A stretch of 40,128 bases of DNA from Cryomorphaceae bacterium (GCA_007695365.1 REDV01000043.1:1-40128), one strand, 5' to 3'; positions 1 through 9,324 are shown, numbered from the stretch's first letter. Notes: generated from the sequence alone by a model not told the origin. A program made the numbers and translations.

Positions 1-403
1 CGAGTGTGACTACACCATTACGCGCATCTGGACTGCTACCGATGATTGTGGAAACACCGCTACCACCATGCAGGTAATTACTGTACAGCCGGGTGAGGAG
101 AGCGATGCAGCACCGTTTGATGCTGTTGACGTAACCAACGGCGACATTCTGCTCACAGCATTCCCCAATCCTATGGTAAGTGAAGCCAACGTTCGATTTG
201 CCATTCCTTACGAGAGCCGCGTGCGCATCGAGATCTACAACCTCGAAGGCAAAATGATGGAAGGTCTCTTTGAAGGACGTGTTCCTGCTGAGCAGGAGTA
301 CCTGCTACCTCTGAACGTATCCAGCTTTAACCAGGGTATGTACCTCTGCAAACTGGTAACCGAACGCGAAACAAAAGTTGAAAAACTGATCATCGTTCGA
401 TAG
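1..403 (+). CDS. T9SS-sorted surface protein, 3' end only
   Basis: The reading frame is open from base 2, so the gene starts upstream of the window and only about 133 C-terminal residues are visible. The first residues (ECDYTITRIWTATDDCGNT) resemble the Cys-containing HYR-like repeats common in large Bacteroidota surface proteins. After a short linker the last 80 or so residues form a type A T9SS sorting domain: a 'FPNPMVSEANVRF' start, 'IEIYNLEGK' in the middle, and a 'GMYLCKLV' then 'KLIIVR' end. Known for the family: such proteins cross the outer membrane by T9SS and are anchored or released after removal of this domain. What the N-terminal part does cannot be judged. A strong terminator follows. 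Confidence 0.85.
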   Translation, partial: ECDYTITRIWTATDDCGNTATTMQVITVQPGEESDAAPFDAVDVTNGDILLTAFPNPMVSEANVRFAIPYESRVRIEIYNLEGKMMEGLFEGRVPAEQEYLLPLNVSSFNQGMYLCKLVTERETKVEKLIIVR

Positions 404-424
404 TTGGTTTTTGATTGAAAAAAG

Positions 425-454
425 AAAAGGGCTGCCCTCGGGTGGCCCTTTTTT
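425..454 (+). terminator. Rho-independent terminator
   Basis: A GC-rich hairpin (AAAAGGGC ... GCCCTTTT, with inner TGCCC/GGGTG pairing) is followed by a run of T. It starts about 20 bases after the stop codon of the T9SS protein gene and separates it from the acyltransferase gene. Confidence 0.85.
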
Positions 455-508
455 TATGCGTGACTGCAGATTCACGATTACGAGCAGACAGTATCACACA
501 CATAGGGT

Positions 509-516
509 TAATTTTG
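509..516 (+). promoter_or_regulatory. TAnnTTTG promoter box for the acyltransferase gene
   Basis: TAATTTTG matches the Bacteroidota -7 element exactly and ends 9 bases before the ATG at 526. It supports 526, not the upstream in-frame ATG at 415, as the true start, because 415 would lie upstream of both this promoter and the terminator. I see no clear -33 TTG. Confidence 0.6.
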
Positions 517-525
517 CATCAGCCC

Positions 526-1398
526 ATGAACAGGATTCTTTATTATCTCGTACTTCTGCCCGTTTCCAAACTTCCCTTTGGGGTACTGTACGGGGTTTCG
601 AACGTGATTGGGTTCCTGCTTTACCATGTGATCCGCTACCGCAGAAATGTGGTCCGAAACAATCTGGTGAACGCATTTCCCGATAAGCCGTTGAGTGAAA
701 TCATCGCCATCGAGAAGAAATTCTACCTGCACTTGTCAGATTTGCTGGTTGAAGCCATCAAAATGTTTTCCATCACCGAGGCCGAAATCTCCAAACGTTT
801 TGTAGGCCGGAATATGGAAGAACTCGACCGGCTTTTGAGCCTCAACAAAGATGTAATACTCACCGGCGGTCATCTCAATAGTTGGGAGTACCTTGCTCTT
901 TACGGAAATGCTTTGACGAAATTCAGAATGGGTGGTGTGTACAAATCGCTTTCCAACCCGTTTTTCGAAAAAAAGATGCGAGAGGCACGCGAGAAATTTG
1001 GTGTTCTGCTTATTCCAACCGAACAGGCTTTTCATTTCTTTGAGCAGCCGCGCGACGAGCGGGTGGTGATGATTTTTGCCACGGATCAGTCGCCACGAAA
1101 ACCTGAAAAGGCCTATTGGACCACTTTCCTCAACCAGGAAACAGGCGTACAGCCGGGTGCAGAAATTTTTGCCCGGAAATACAAATTGCCCGTGGTTTAC
1201 GGCGCGCTCTACAAAGACCGCCGTGGATATTACTCTATTGGCATAGAACATATCTGCGATCACCCGGACGAGCTTCCCGAGCGAAACGCCATCATGGAGA
1301 AAGCCACCCGATTACTCGAAGCCCGTATTCTGGAAAACCCGGAGTACTGGCTTTGGTCGCACAAGCGCTGGAAACACAAAAAACCCGAAAATGTCTGA
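526..1398 (+). CDS. Lysophospholipid/lipid A acyltransferase (LpxL/HtrB family)
   Basis: The 290-residue protein belongs to the LpxL/HtrB acyltransferase family, which adds secondary acyl chains to lipid A (or acylates an ornithine/amino lipid) at the inner membrane. A hydrophobic N-terminal anchor (about residues 5-30, 'LYYLVLLPVSKLPFGVLYG') is followed by 'VVRNNLVNAFPDK', typical of the family, and by the catalytic H-x4-E motif in 'GGHLNSWEY' near residue 115. The C-terminal 'NPEYWLWSHKRWKHK' is the usual family ending. The frame is open back to 415, but the promoter and terminator placement favour 526. The end overlaps the rarA start by 8 bases, suggesting co-transcription. The exact acyl acceptor cannot be told from sequence. 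Confidence 0.9.
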   Translation: MNRILYYLVLLPVSKLPFGVLYGVSNVIGFLLYHVIRYRRNVVRNNLVNAFPDKPLSEIIAIEKKFYLHLSDLLVEAIKMFSITEAEISKRFVGRNMEELDRLLSLNKDVILTGGHLNSWEYLALYGNALTKFRMGGVYKSLSNPFFEKKMREAREKFGVLLIPTEQAFHFFEQPRDERVVMIFATDQSPRKPEKAYWTTFLNQETGVQPGAEIFARKYKLPVVYGALYKDRRGYYSIGIEHICDHPDELPERNAIMEKATRLLEARILENPEYWLWSHKRWKHKKPENV

Positions 1399-2671
1399 TC
1401 GCTATATCCCTCTAGCGGAGCGAATCCGGCCCAAAAACCTCGATGAGTACATCGGGCAGCAGCACCTTGTGGGCAAAAACGGCCCCATACGCCAGATGAT
1501 AGATAGCGGAGCCATACCCTCGCTCATTCTCTGGGGTCCACCCGGCACCGGAAAAACAACACTTGCCGAAATCATTGCACAAAACACGGGTCGCAGGTTT
1601 TTTAAGCTCAGTGCTGTGAGTTCCGGAGTGAAGGATGTACGCGATGTAATAGATCAGGCTCAAAGGCAAGACCTTTTTGCGGGCAAAGCTCCCATCCTGT
1701 TTATTGACGAAATTCATCGCTTCAGCAAATCACAACAAGACTCACTGCTGCATGCTGTTGAGCGCGGAACCATTACACTTATCGGGGCTACCACCGAGAA
1801 TCCTTCATTTGAAGTGATTTCCGCGCTGCTGTCCCGCTGTCAGGTTTATGTGCTAAAAGCATTTGAGGCCGCATGGCTGGAAGAGTTGCTGAAACGCGCC
1901 CTCACCAAAGACGAAATTTTGAGCAAGCGGCAGATAGAGGTGAAAGACGACAAAGCACTGATGCGCTTCGCCGGAGGCGATGCCCGAAAAATGCTCAACT
2001 TGCTGGAGATAATTTGCAATCAGCAGCAAGGCAAGGTGAGGATTGACGCCAAGACCCTGGAAGAGCTTGCCCGCAACAATCCCACGCTGTATGACAAGGA
2101 CGGCGAGCAGCATTACGACATTATTTCGGCATTCATAAAGTCCATCCGCGGCAGCGACCCGAACGCGGCAGTGTATTGGCTGGCCAGAATGATTGAAGGA
2201 GGAGAGGACCCGAAGTTCATCGCACGCCGACTGATTATCCTCGCCTCTGAGGACATCGGAAATGCCAATCCAACCGCGTTGGTTATTGCCAACAATACCT
2301 TTCAGGCGGTGCAGGTAATTGGTATGCCAGAATCCAGGATTATTCTCTCGCAGTGTGCCACCTACCTAGCCTGTTCCGCCAAAAGCAATGCCGCATACCT
2401 TGCCATCGGAAAGGCACAGGAGCTGGTGCGCGAAACCGGCAACCTGCCCGTTCCCATGGCGCTCAGGAATGCACCAACCCAATTGATGAAAGAACTCGGG
2501 TATGGAAAATCCTACCTCTACCCGCACGATCACCCCGGCAACTTCGCGAGAGCTCAGTATCTCCCTGAGGAAATCAAAGGGACGATTCTATATCAACCCG
2601 GCGAAAACGCCCGCGAACGAGAGTTTCTGCAAAAACTTCATGCATGGTGGGATGGCACGTATGGCTATTAA
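1391..2671 (+). CDS. rarA: Replication-associated recombination protein A (AAA+ ATPase)
   Basis: The 426-residue AAA+ ATPase of the RarA/MgsA/WRNIP1 family acts at stalled replication forks and in recombination. The N-terminus 'PLAERIRPKNLDEYIGQQHL' is diagnostic. Walker A is GPPGTGKT (residues 49-56), Walker B is 'ILFIDEIHRF', and 'GATTENPSFEV' carries sensor 1 with the RarA-specific TTENPSF signature. The C-terminal half contains the tetramerisation region ('YDIISAFIKSIRGSDPNAAVYWLA', 'EDIGNANP'). The length is normal for the family. It starts inside the end of the acyltransferase gene with an 8-base overlap, so it probably depends on that gene's promoter. Confidence 0.97.
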   Translation: MSDRYIPLAERIRPKNLDEYIGQQHLVGKNGPIRQMIDSGAIPSLILWGPPGTGKTTLAEIIAQNTGRRFFKLSAVSSGVKDVRDVIDQAQRQDLFAGKAPILFIDEIHRFSKSQQDSLLHAVERGTITLIGATTENPSFEVISALLSRCQVYVLKAFEAAWLEELLKRALTKDEILSKRQIEVKDDKALMRFAGGDARKMLNLLEIICNQQQGKVRIDAKTLEELARNNPTLYDKDGEQHYDIISAFIKSIRGSDPNAAVYWLARMIEGGEDPKFIARRLIILASEDIGNANPTALVIANNTFQAVQVIGMPESRIILSQCATYLACSAKSNAAYLAIGKAQELVRETGNLPVPMALRNAPTQLMKELGYGKSYLYPHDHPGNFARAQYLPEEIKGTILYQPGENAREREFLQKLHAWWDGTYGY

Positions 2672-2739
2672 TTGCACCCTGAAACGCGTCCAACTATTCA
2701 AGTTGTTTTTCGTAACATTACCAGCTCATGCAAAAATCT

Positions 2740-4308
2740 ATGAACCGGTTTATTGGCGTTCTGGCACCGCTTCTTCTTGCCGTGCTTATGATGGCCAGTT
2801 GTAAAAAAGAGAATGACCGCACCAACTGGAATGTGGACGTGCTTGCCCCCCTTCTGTACACATCGCTAACGCTGGAAAACATTATTCCTGATTCGCTTCT
2901 GAGCTACGACGAAAATGAGTTGGTATACCTGAGCTACAGCGATACCATTCTCCGATTCAATCTGGATACGCTGATTCAGATTCCCGATACCGCCATTGTG
3001 GAGTCATTCTCCATGCCCATTGGTTTGCCAAATGCGCCTCCCGGGGCACAGATCACTAATATTCAGGATGAGATCATGCTCAATGCCAATAATGTAGAGC
3101 TTAGAAAGGCTGTGATTCGGGAAGGAATTATTCAGGTGAAGGTTACCAGCACCTTCGAAGCGCCCATATTGTGCACGTATTCAATCCCGTCAGCAAAACT
3201 CAACGGTACACCGCTCGAAATTGAGGTGGTGATTCCGGGTTCAAGTGAGTTCTTGTTGCCCGTAGATGTTAGCAATTATGAAATAGACCTCACTACAGGC
3301 AGCCAGCCCTTTAACCGCATTCCCACCGTGCTCACGGTGCGCACCGACCCGAATGGGGGTAATGTGGCTCTGAGTATAGGGCAGGGTTTTGAGCTTGAAA
3401 CATCTTTTATCGGTGTGATTCCGCGATTTGCCGAAGGTTATTTCGGTCAGCAAACATCCAGTAGCGGGCCTGAGGTGGAGCAGTTTAACGCCTTCAATAT
3501 CATTGAGAGCGGAAGTATTGACCTGGAGCAGGTGTACGTAAACCTTGAAATTAGAAACGGAGTAGGAGTGGATATTCGTGCAAACATCCATGAATTCAAC
3601 GCGATAAATAGCCAGACGGGAGCCAATATCGGTTTGAATCACTCCATCTTGCAAACTCCGGTGAACCTGAATCGCGCTACCTATTCGGGCAGCCAAATAA
3701 ACTACAGTTCCTATACAGTGGAACTGGATCACACCAATTCCGACATTAAGCAAATGCTCGAAAGCTTTCCGAATGCCATTTCTGTAGCTGCTGATCTTGA
3801 GCTTAATCCACTGGGGAATGTGTCGAACCACCACGACTTTGCTTTTGACAACAGTACCATTGAAGGGCTCATTGACGTGAATATTCCGCTTTGTTTGATT
3901 GCCGAGGAGCTTCAGCTTGCCGACACTTCTGACTTTTCTGTGGGCGAAGACGATGCCCTGCAGAACGTAAATTCAGGCAAACTTACCCTTCAACTTACCA
4001 ATGGGTTCCCGCTTGAGGGATGGTTGGGTCTCATTGCCATCAACGGCGATGAAGGCACGGTGTTGCTGAACGACGGACACTTTCCCGCGGCCATCACCAA
4101 TGCTGAAAATGTAGTGATTGCGCCGGTTTCGCAGCAAATCAATATCACCCTGGATGCGGGCCAGATGGAAAAACTCCGAAATGCCACACAGCTCAGCATT
4201 CGCGCGCGGTTCTCAACCACGGGTCTTACCCAACACGTAAAACTCTACCGTCACTACAAACTGGACGCAAAACTTATCGCTGACTTTAATTACCATGTTA
4301 ACAATTAG
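2740..4308 (+). CDS. Lipoprotein of unknown function
   Basis: This is a predicted lipoprotein of 522 residues. The N-terminus 'MNRFIGVLAPLLLAVLMMASCKKE' is a lipoprotein signal peptide with the lipobox Cys at about residue 21. An in-frame ATG at 2728 would add four residues; 2740 gives the more usual signal peptide. The rest is rich in beta-strand-like, polar and hydrophobic alternation with no motif I recognise. It overlaps the next gene, an outer-membrane-type protein, by 14 bases, so the two are translated together and may act together in the outer membrane. Function unknown. Confidence 0.8.
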   Translation: MNRFIGVLAPLLLAVLMMASCKKENDRTNWNVDVLAPLLYTSLTLENIIPDSLLSYDENELVYLSYSDTILRFNLDTLIQIPDTAIVESFSMPIGLPNAPPGAQITNIQDEIMLNANNVELRKAVIREGIIQVKVTSTFEAPILCTYSIPSAKLNGTPLEIEVVIPGSSEFLLPVDVSNYEIDLTTGSQPFNRIPTVLTVRTDPNGGNVALSIGQGFELETSFIGVIPRFAEGYFGQQTSSSGPEVEQFNAFNIIESGSIDLEQVYVNLEIRNGVGVDIRANIHEFNAINSQTGANIGLNHSILQTPVNLNRATYSGSQINYSSYTVELDHTNSDIKQMLESFPNAISVAADLELNPLGNVSNHHDFAFDNSTIEGLIDVNIPLCLIAEELQLADTSDFSVGEDDALQNVNSGKLTLQLTNGFPLEGWLGLIAINGDEGTVLLNDGHFPAAITNAENVVIAPVSQQINITLDAGQMEKLRNATQLSIRARFSTTGLTQHVKLYRHYKLDAKLIADFNYHVNN

Positions 4309-5572
4309 AGCCTTATTCATATTGCTGGCGGTGGTATGCGGACTCAACACGGCATGGGGTCAGCAGTTGCTGCTTACTAACCCGGATTCGTTGGAGCGAA
4401 TGTTTGAGAAGTATCGCTTTATCACCATTTTGGATGGGGCGGGGCATCAGCAGAGCAACAGTATCAATAACCGCATGGTCAATGCCTTCTTGCGAAACAG
4501 TTTTATTGATGATGACCTGAAAAACGAGCAAAACCTTCAGGATGAAAACAACCTTATGGGCGCAGGATACCATGTGGGCATTATGCAGTTTGTATCGATG
4601 AAAAAACTGTTGGGTAGCACCCGCTACGGACTTGTTTTGTCGGCATCGTTTCATCAGGATTTGAGTGTAAGATTTAACCGCGACCTGTTCAACCTCACTT
4701 TTTATGGCAACAGCAATTATGCCGGGCAGTTCGCCGATGTGTCGAATACAGGTTTTCGGTTTGTAAGTACTGCACAAGCTTCCATGGGTTTCTATGAAAA
4801 GAGAACCATGAGCTATGTGACGGTTGGAGTCATTGGTGGCAACCAGTTTATTGACCTTGAAACGGCTCAAAGCGGAATCTATACCGCTGAAGATGGTTCA
4901 TACATTGGTGCCAACCTGGATGGACGTTTGATTGTGTCAGACACTTCCGGGGCCGCTAACCTGAAGGGGGTAGGGGGGGTTATTAATTTTGAGGTAAACA
5001 TGCCCATCAGGTTCGCAAGCAGGCCTGATAAACCTTCCTGGCTTCGTGTAGGAGGGCGCAACGTGGGGTTGATGAACTGGAATGAACAAACGCTGCATTA
5101 CCGCGCTGACAGCTCCTACCAATATGAAGGGTTTTTGATAGACGACCTTGCGGGCTTCAATAACATTGAAGACCAGCTCGATAACGTAGTTGATTCACTG
5201 CTTCCGGGCGCCGAGCGCAGAAATTTTCTCCTTACCACACCGGGTTGGTTGTATGTGAGTTGGTTTTCGCCTTTGGGTGAGAAGCTTTATTATGACGTAA
5301 CACTGCGCAGCCGCATCAACGCTTTTCACCTGCCCGAAGCCACAGTGGGACTTACCTATAAATCGGGTGCTAAGTGGATGGCAGGAGCCAATCTCACTTA
5401 TGGTGGTTATGGAAGTCTGAACGGTATGGACGGACTTCGCGCAGGCATTACCGGAAGCACCATGGTGGGCGAGCATTTTATGGTGCAGCTAGAATCCACA
5501 CATGTTTCAGGTTGGTTCAATGGCCAGGCCCGCGGAAGGAATCTTTGGCTGCGGTTGATGATGTTTTTCTGA
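4295..5572 (+). CDS. Probable outer-membrane beta-barrel protein (DUF5723-like)
   Basis: The protein has 425 residues with a signal peptide ('LFILLAVVCGLNTAWGQQ', cleavage near residue 22). The body shows alternating beta-strand patterns ('YGLVLSASFHQDLSVRFNRDLFNLTFYG', read in pieces) and ends in aromatic 'LRLMMFF', as outer-membrane barrels do. The arrangement, beginning with a short N-terminal domain and many G-Y/F strands, recalls the DUF5723 family of Bacteroidota; that link is by resemblance only. It overlaps the lipoprotein gene upstream by 14 bases. Its 3' end also overlaps the convergent gene on the other strand by 56 bases (5517-5572). Confidence 0.75.
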   Translation: MLTIRALFILLAVVCGLNTAWGQQLLLTNPDSLERMFEKYRFITILDGAGHQQSNSINNRMVNAFLRNSFIDDDLKNEQNLQDENNLMGAGYHVGIMQFVSMKKLLGSTRYGLVLSASFHQDLSVRFNRDLFNLTFYGNSNYAGQFADVSNTGFRFVSTAQASMGFYEKRTMSYVTVGVIGGNQFIDLETAQSGIYTAEDGSYIGANLDGRLIVSDTSGAANLKGVGGVINFEVNMPIRFASRPDKPSWLRVGGRNVGLMNWNEQTLHYRADSSYQYEGFLIDDLAGFNNIEDQLDNVVDSLLPGAERRNFLLTTPGWLYVSWFSPLGEKLYYDVTLRSRINAFHLPEATVGLTYKSGAKWMAGANLTYGGYGSLNGMDGLRAGITGSTMVGEHFMVQLESTHVSGWFNGQARGRNLWLRLMMFF

Positions 5573-6995
5573 GCACCGGTTTCTTGCTTTGAGGCCGTCC
5601 GATTTCGAGCAAATAATACGGCCCGTCGGGCAAATGAAAATATGGCCCGTTGAAATCGTTAACCGACATGGCGCCTTGCCATGGCATGAGGAATACCCCG
5701 TCCTCGGTAAATTGTTCATCAAGGTCGTCAGTGGTGACCAATGTGGCCGGCTCTAAATGTGGGTGAAGCGATGAGATCATCAAAGACTCAAAAGGCAATG
5801 CCCAGACTACTTTTAGGTTGCGGTTCATCAACTCACCGCGGTCGTAAACGGCTTTTCGCGCTGATTGAGACTTGGCGTCCACCAATAAGGCCTCGATAGT
5901 GGCATAGCGCTTCTCGTAGATTTTTGAGGCGAAAGAAATCGCTCTGAACTGAATGAACAAAACAAGGATGAAAGGAATAGCAAGTAACCTTACCCACGAA
6001 GCAGGTAATCGCTTGAGCTCAAAAAAGAAGGCAAATGAAATTACCGTTGCCAGCGGAAGAAAATTCTTTTCCATCATGACAGCAACATCACCTTTGTACC
6101 AGGTAAAGCCTGTGAGAAGAACAAAACCAATCACCCATCCCAAGGTCAGGAAAAACAACCATAAAGCATTTCGTTTTGCTTGCCAATAAAGGGTTAGGGT
6201 AAGAATAATCCATGCAGGAATGTACAAAGTAGTATCGCGAATGGTGTGCCCCCATAAGAAGTCCAATGAAGGCAATTCTTCTCCGCGGAGTCCGATGGAC
6301 ATACCTTCAAGAATTGAACTGTAAAGCTCACTTTCATAGCCCGTAGGTGGCATAATCCATTTACCGGCAATCGCCCAGCCTATGGTTACCACAGCCCAAC
6401 CCATCACCGCCTTTTTAGGATATCCATTATCCAGATACATCACACCAAGTAGAAAGAGTATTACCAGCACTCCAACCGGGTGCGCGAGCATAGCGGTGAT
6501 GATTAGGGTAGCACCAACGAGAAAACGCGTGGGGTCAATAATGCGGGGTGGGTCCGTGAGTGCTACGAACAAAAATGGATAGATGAGCAAATAATGCAAC
6601 TCCAGCACCATACCGTAAAAGGTGTAGCGGGTGCAAAGCACCACAGCCAGTACACACGCAGCGGCAACCCAGGGTTTCCGGAAAACATGTGCACAAAGTG
6701 CAAATACAGCCCAGGGCACCAGCACATGAGCCACACTTGCTACCAGTAAAAGTGTTTTCAGGTCGTAGCCGAACACCCTAAACAGCTTTACGAGCGCCTG
6801 TGGAATGATGGCAGAATAGCGATTGGCCTCGATGTTCCACTCAGAAACCTGAATCCACTTAAATACCTGAAAGGCAGAATCTACATAGCCCACACGCAAA
6901 GGCATGTGGACAATGGATAGCACGAGCAATGCAGCAAACAACAGGTGCCCGAAAATGATGTAGAGCAACCAACCTTGGGATGTGCTTTGCTTCAT
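5517..6995 (-). CDS. Multipass membrane protein, possibly GT-C type glycosyltransferase
   Basis: The 492-residue protein has roughly ten to eleven hydrophobic segments between residues 10 and 370, followed by a soluble C-terminal part of about 120 residues. The topology (membrane helices first, soluble tail last, an acidic 'VGYVDSAFQVFKW' loop after the first helix) fits polytopic sugar or lipid-linked transferases of the GT-C type. No diagnostic motif is clear, so this is only a suggestion. The ATG lies 3 bases after the stop of the upstream T9SS gene (6999-8507), so the two form an operon. The last 56 bases overlap the end of the convergent gene at 4295-5572. Confidence 0.75.
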   Translation of the reverse strand: MKQSTSQGWLLYIIFGHLLFAALLVLSIVHMPLRVGYVDSAFQVFKWIQVSEWNIEANRYSAIIPQALVKLFRVFGYDLKTLLLVASVAHVLVPWAVFALCAHVFRKPWVAAACVLAVVLCTRYTFYGMVLELHYLLIYPFLFVALTDPPRIIDPTRFLVGATLIITAMLAHPVGVLVILFLLGVMYLDNGYPKKAVMGWAVVTIGWAIAGKWIMPPTGYESELYSSILEGMSIGLRGEELPSLDFLWGHTIRDTTLYIPAWIILTLTLYWQAKRNALWLFFLTLGWVIGFVLLTGFTWYKGDVAVMMEKNFLPLATVISFAFFFELKRLPASWVRLLAIPFILVLFIQFRAISFASKIYEKRYATIEALLVDAKSQSARKAVYDRGELMNRNLKVVWALPFESLMISSLHPHLEPATLVTTDDLDEQFTEDGVFLMPWQGAMSVNDFNGPYFHLPDGPYYLLEIGRPQSKKPVLRKTSSTAAKDSFRGPGH

Positions 6996-6998
6996 GGT

Positions 6999-8507
6999 TT
7001 ATCGACCAATGATAATGCGGGTTTTGTAATGAATTCCGCCCAAACTCCTCAGCTCGAGCATATACATTCCGGCCGGGACATCAAAGTGCAACGCAGTCAA
7101 TCCACTTTCGTCTCTTACCGCTTTTCCTGGTCTGCCAGTAATATCCCAGAGTACAGCTTCTATAAGGAGTTCATCTGAATCAACGAAAAACAGTCCTGTG
7201 GAGGGATTGGGATACACAGTTACTTTTGCCGAAGCCAGCTCTGGTGTGGAAACAGGGTCAAAATCTTCAATAACAGTCTCATCCTCCGTCTCACCCTCAA
7301 GATTGGTGCGCACAAGAAAAACATCCCGACTTCCCTGACCAAAGGAGAGAGTATATCCTACCAGAATAAAACCATCATCAAGCAAACCAAGACTGTATCC
7401 TTCATCATCCTCAATACCACCGAAAGTTTTTCCGAAGTCAAAGTCACCACTGGGCAAACTGCGCAGGAGAAACAAGTCTTTTCCTCCAGCACCCGAAGTT
7501 TCTGCGTAACCCACGGTGATGTACCTTCCGTCTGCAAGTTGTATATGCCGATAGCTTTCCTGGTTGTCAATTTGGCCCCAATTTCTGTACCACTCCTCTC
7601 CCCCCGAGTCATCCACTTTCAAATGCCATGCTTCAAAGAAATCCTCAAAACTCCGCGTCATCCCCACCATCGAAAAGCCACCATCATTGGTAACAATCAC
7701 GTCGCGAAGTTCATCAGAGCCCTCACCGCCGTATGTTTGCAGCCACAGCAGGTTGCCGCTCTCGTCGTAGCGCGCCAAAAACCCATCGGTTTCTCCATTT
7801 TCGGCCAATAGCGAACCAGTCATGGCAAAACCGCCATCCGGAACCGGAGTTGAAGCCCATCCGTCGTGCAGGCCTGAACCTCCCAGGGTACGCTCCCAAA
7901 TAATCTCTCCATCCGAGTCGCACAAAATAAGCCAGGCATTTCCGCCGGGTTCTTCAACGCTGAAGGTCTGACCTGTGATCAGCATGTTGCCGTTTTCGAG
8001 CAATTTGATATCACTGAAAAAATCCCAGTCCGTACCTCCATAGGTTTTGCGCCATAACTCGGTTCCTTGTTGGTCAGCGCGAACCAGCAACGCGTCGTAG
8101 CCTCCTACGGCATCAACATTGGTGAATCCTACAATCAGCAAATCGCCGTCTTCATCCACCTGCATATCAAGCGCTCTGAAAATTCCGCCATCACCAATCA
8201 GGGCAGACCACGTTCGGTTTCCCAATCCATCGGTTTCAAAGAGGTAAATACTGGAGGCATCTACACCGAAACTACCGGTTGATGCCGCTACCACAAATCT
8301 GTTTTGATCTAACACCCGAACAGTTACGCCGGTGTCGTCTAACTCACCACCATACGTTCTGCGCCAGGTGATTTGAGCTTCGGTAATGGTGCTTTGCAAA
8401 AAGAAGATCAGCACCCACAAAAGAGTTATCTCGGCTCGTCGATGACCCTTGTAAACAAGGTTGTGTAACCTACGCCGTGAAGTAAGCACTATGTTTAATG
8501 TTGTCAT
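6999..8507 (-). CDS. T9SS-sorted beta-propeller-like protein
   Basis: The protein has 502 residues. An N-terminal hydrophobic segment (about residues 30-44, 'LLWVLIFFLQSTITEAQ') acts as signal peptide after an unusually long, Arg-rich n-region. The body carries about seven repeats of the form 'W-x-TYGG-x-x-D ... GGF-x-x-x-G-x-T ... D-x-x-L-x-R-x-D-x-x-G-x-x-x-W', a propeller-type repeat found in Bacteroidota delta-60/SBBP-like proteins. The last 80 residues are a T9SS type A sorting domain ('VYPNPSTGLFFVDS', 'AVLWDITGR', 'GMYMLELRS', 'KTRIIIGR'). A TTG at 8510 directly precedes the ATG; I chose ATG. It is followed after 3 bases by the membrane-protein gene. Confidence 0.88.
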   Translation of the reverse strand: MTTLNIVLTSRRRLHNLVYKGHRRAEITLLWVLIFFLQSTITEAQITWRRTYGGELDDTGVTVRVLDQNRFVVAASTGSFGVDASSIYLFETDGLGNRTWSALIGDGGIFRALDMQVDEDGDLLIVGFTNVDAVGGYDALLVRADQQGTELWRKTYGGTDWDFFSDIKLLENGNMLITGQTFSVEEPGGNAWLILCDSDGEIIWERTLGGSGLHDGWASTPVPDGGFAMTGSLLAENGETDGFLARYDESGNLLWLQTYGGEGSDELRDVIVTNDGGFSMVGMTRSFEDFFEAWHLKVDDSGGEEWYRNWGQIDNQESYRHIQLADGRYITVGYAETSGAGGKDLFLLRSLPSGDFDFGKTFGGIEDDEGYSLGLLDDGFILVGYTLSFGQGSRDVFLVRTNLEGETEDETVIEDFDPVSTPELASAKVTVYPNPSTGLFFVDSDELLIEAVLWDITGRPGKAVRDESGLTALHFDVPAGMYMLELRSLGGIHYKTRIIIGR

Positions 8508-8517
8508 CAAAAGGCTT

Positions 8518-8525
8518 CAAATATA
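8518..8525 (-). promoter_or_regulatory. TAnnTTTG promoter box
   Basis: TATATTTG on the minus strand ends 10 bases before the ATG of the propeller-like T9SS gene. A TTG triplet lies 16 bases upstream of the box, slightly short of the usual -33/-7 spacing. Confidence 0.6.
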
Positions 8526-8574
8526 ACCTTTCAGCCAACGCCAAAAAACCCACGCCTCACAATGACCCAAATTG

Positions 8575-9324
8575 TCACCACCGCTGCCGTCTTCGTCCAA
8601 CCTGCTCGTTAAAGTAGTAGCGCAAATCGAGGGTAAGGTAAGTGCCGTCCAACGGGGTTTGTACACTTGCATCCTGAAAAGACCCGCGAAAGTAATTGAT
8701 CTTGGTATCGGCAATGGGCCAGGCCGATTGGTGATAGGTAAGCCCAATGTAAAAGGTGCCACTGTTTAAAGACCTGTATTCTACGCCTACGTTGGCAAGG
8801 GCGGCTCCGCTTACTTTGCGGATGGCAGTGAAATTATCAAAATAGCGGGTGCCATTGGCTATGGATCGCGCCATAAAATCTAGCGACACACCCAGAGAGG
8901 TGTTCATGTAAAAATCCTCGCCCAGCCGAATATACACCAACGCAACCAGTGGTATTTCATAGCCTGTAAGTCCAAAATCAACCGACGAGGTTACCGCCGA
9001 ATCAACGTCGGTAACATCTACCTGGTAGAAGCGACGAACGTAGTTGATACCCGTTTCAATGGCAAAGCGCTGGGTGAAATTCTTACGCACAACCATCCCA
9101 AACGAATACCCGAATTTGGGATTGATAGCCACGCGCATAAACTCGTTGTCCTCTCCCGGTGTTCCGCTCACTTCAATGGTTGTGCGCTGCGGAACGTTGG
9201 TTGGTATCAAGGGACGAAAATGAAGCCCTGCCATCCAAAAGTTGTAGTCATCCGCCTGCGCTTGCAGATTCCCGACCATTGAACAGGCCATGGCCACTAA
9301 CAAAAACCATTTCCGCTTAGCCAC
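8575..9324 (-). CDS. Outer-membrane beta-barrel protein (PorT-like size)
   Basis: The protein has 249 residues with a signal peptide ('WFLLVAMACSMVGNLQAQA', cleavage near residue 23). The rest resembles an eight-stranded outer-membrane barrel: 'FGYSFGMVVRKNFTQRFAIETGINYVRRFY', in alternating pattern, then 'GVSLDFMARS' and a terminal 'YLTLDLRYYF' strand. The best start is GTG at 9324, which overlaps the end of the M23 peptidase gene by 8 bases; the first ATG (9291) would cut off the front of the signal peptide. The overlap implies translational coupling with the cell-wall hydrolase. Its specific role is not recognisable. Confidence 0.8.
   Translation of the reverse strand: MAKRKWFLLVAMACSMVGNLQAQADDYNFWMAGLHFRPLIPTNVPQRTTIEVSGTPGEDNEFMRVAINPKFGYSFGMVVRKNFTQRFAIETGINYVRRFYQVDVTDVDSAVTSSVDFGLTGYEIPLVALVYIRLGEDFYMNTSLGVSLDFMARSIANGTRYFDNFTAIRKVSGAALANVGVEYRSLNSGTFYIGLTYHQSAWPIADTKINYFRGSFQDASVQTPLDGTYLTLDLRYYFNEQVGRRRQRW

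Noticed and set aside
494-732. Minus-strand frames inside the acyltransferase gene
   Set aside because: They lie opposite a well-supported gene, have no family features and no promoter; they are shadow frames.
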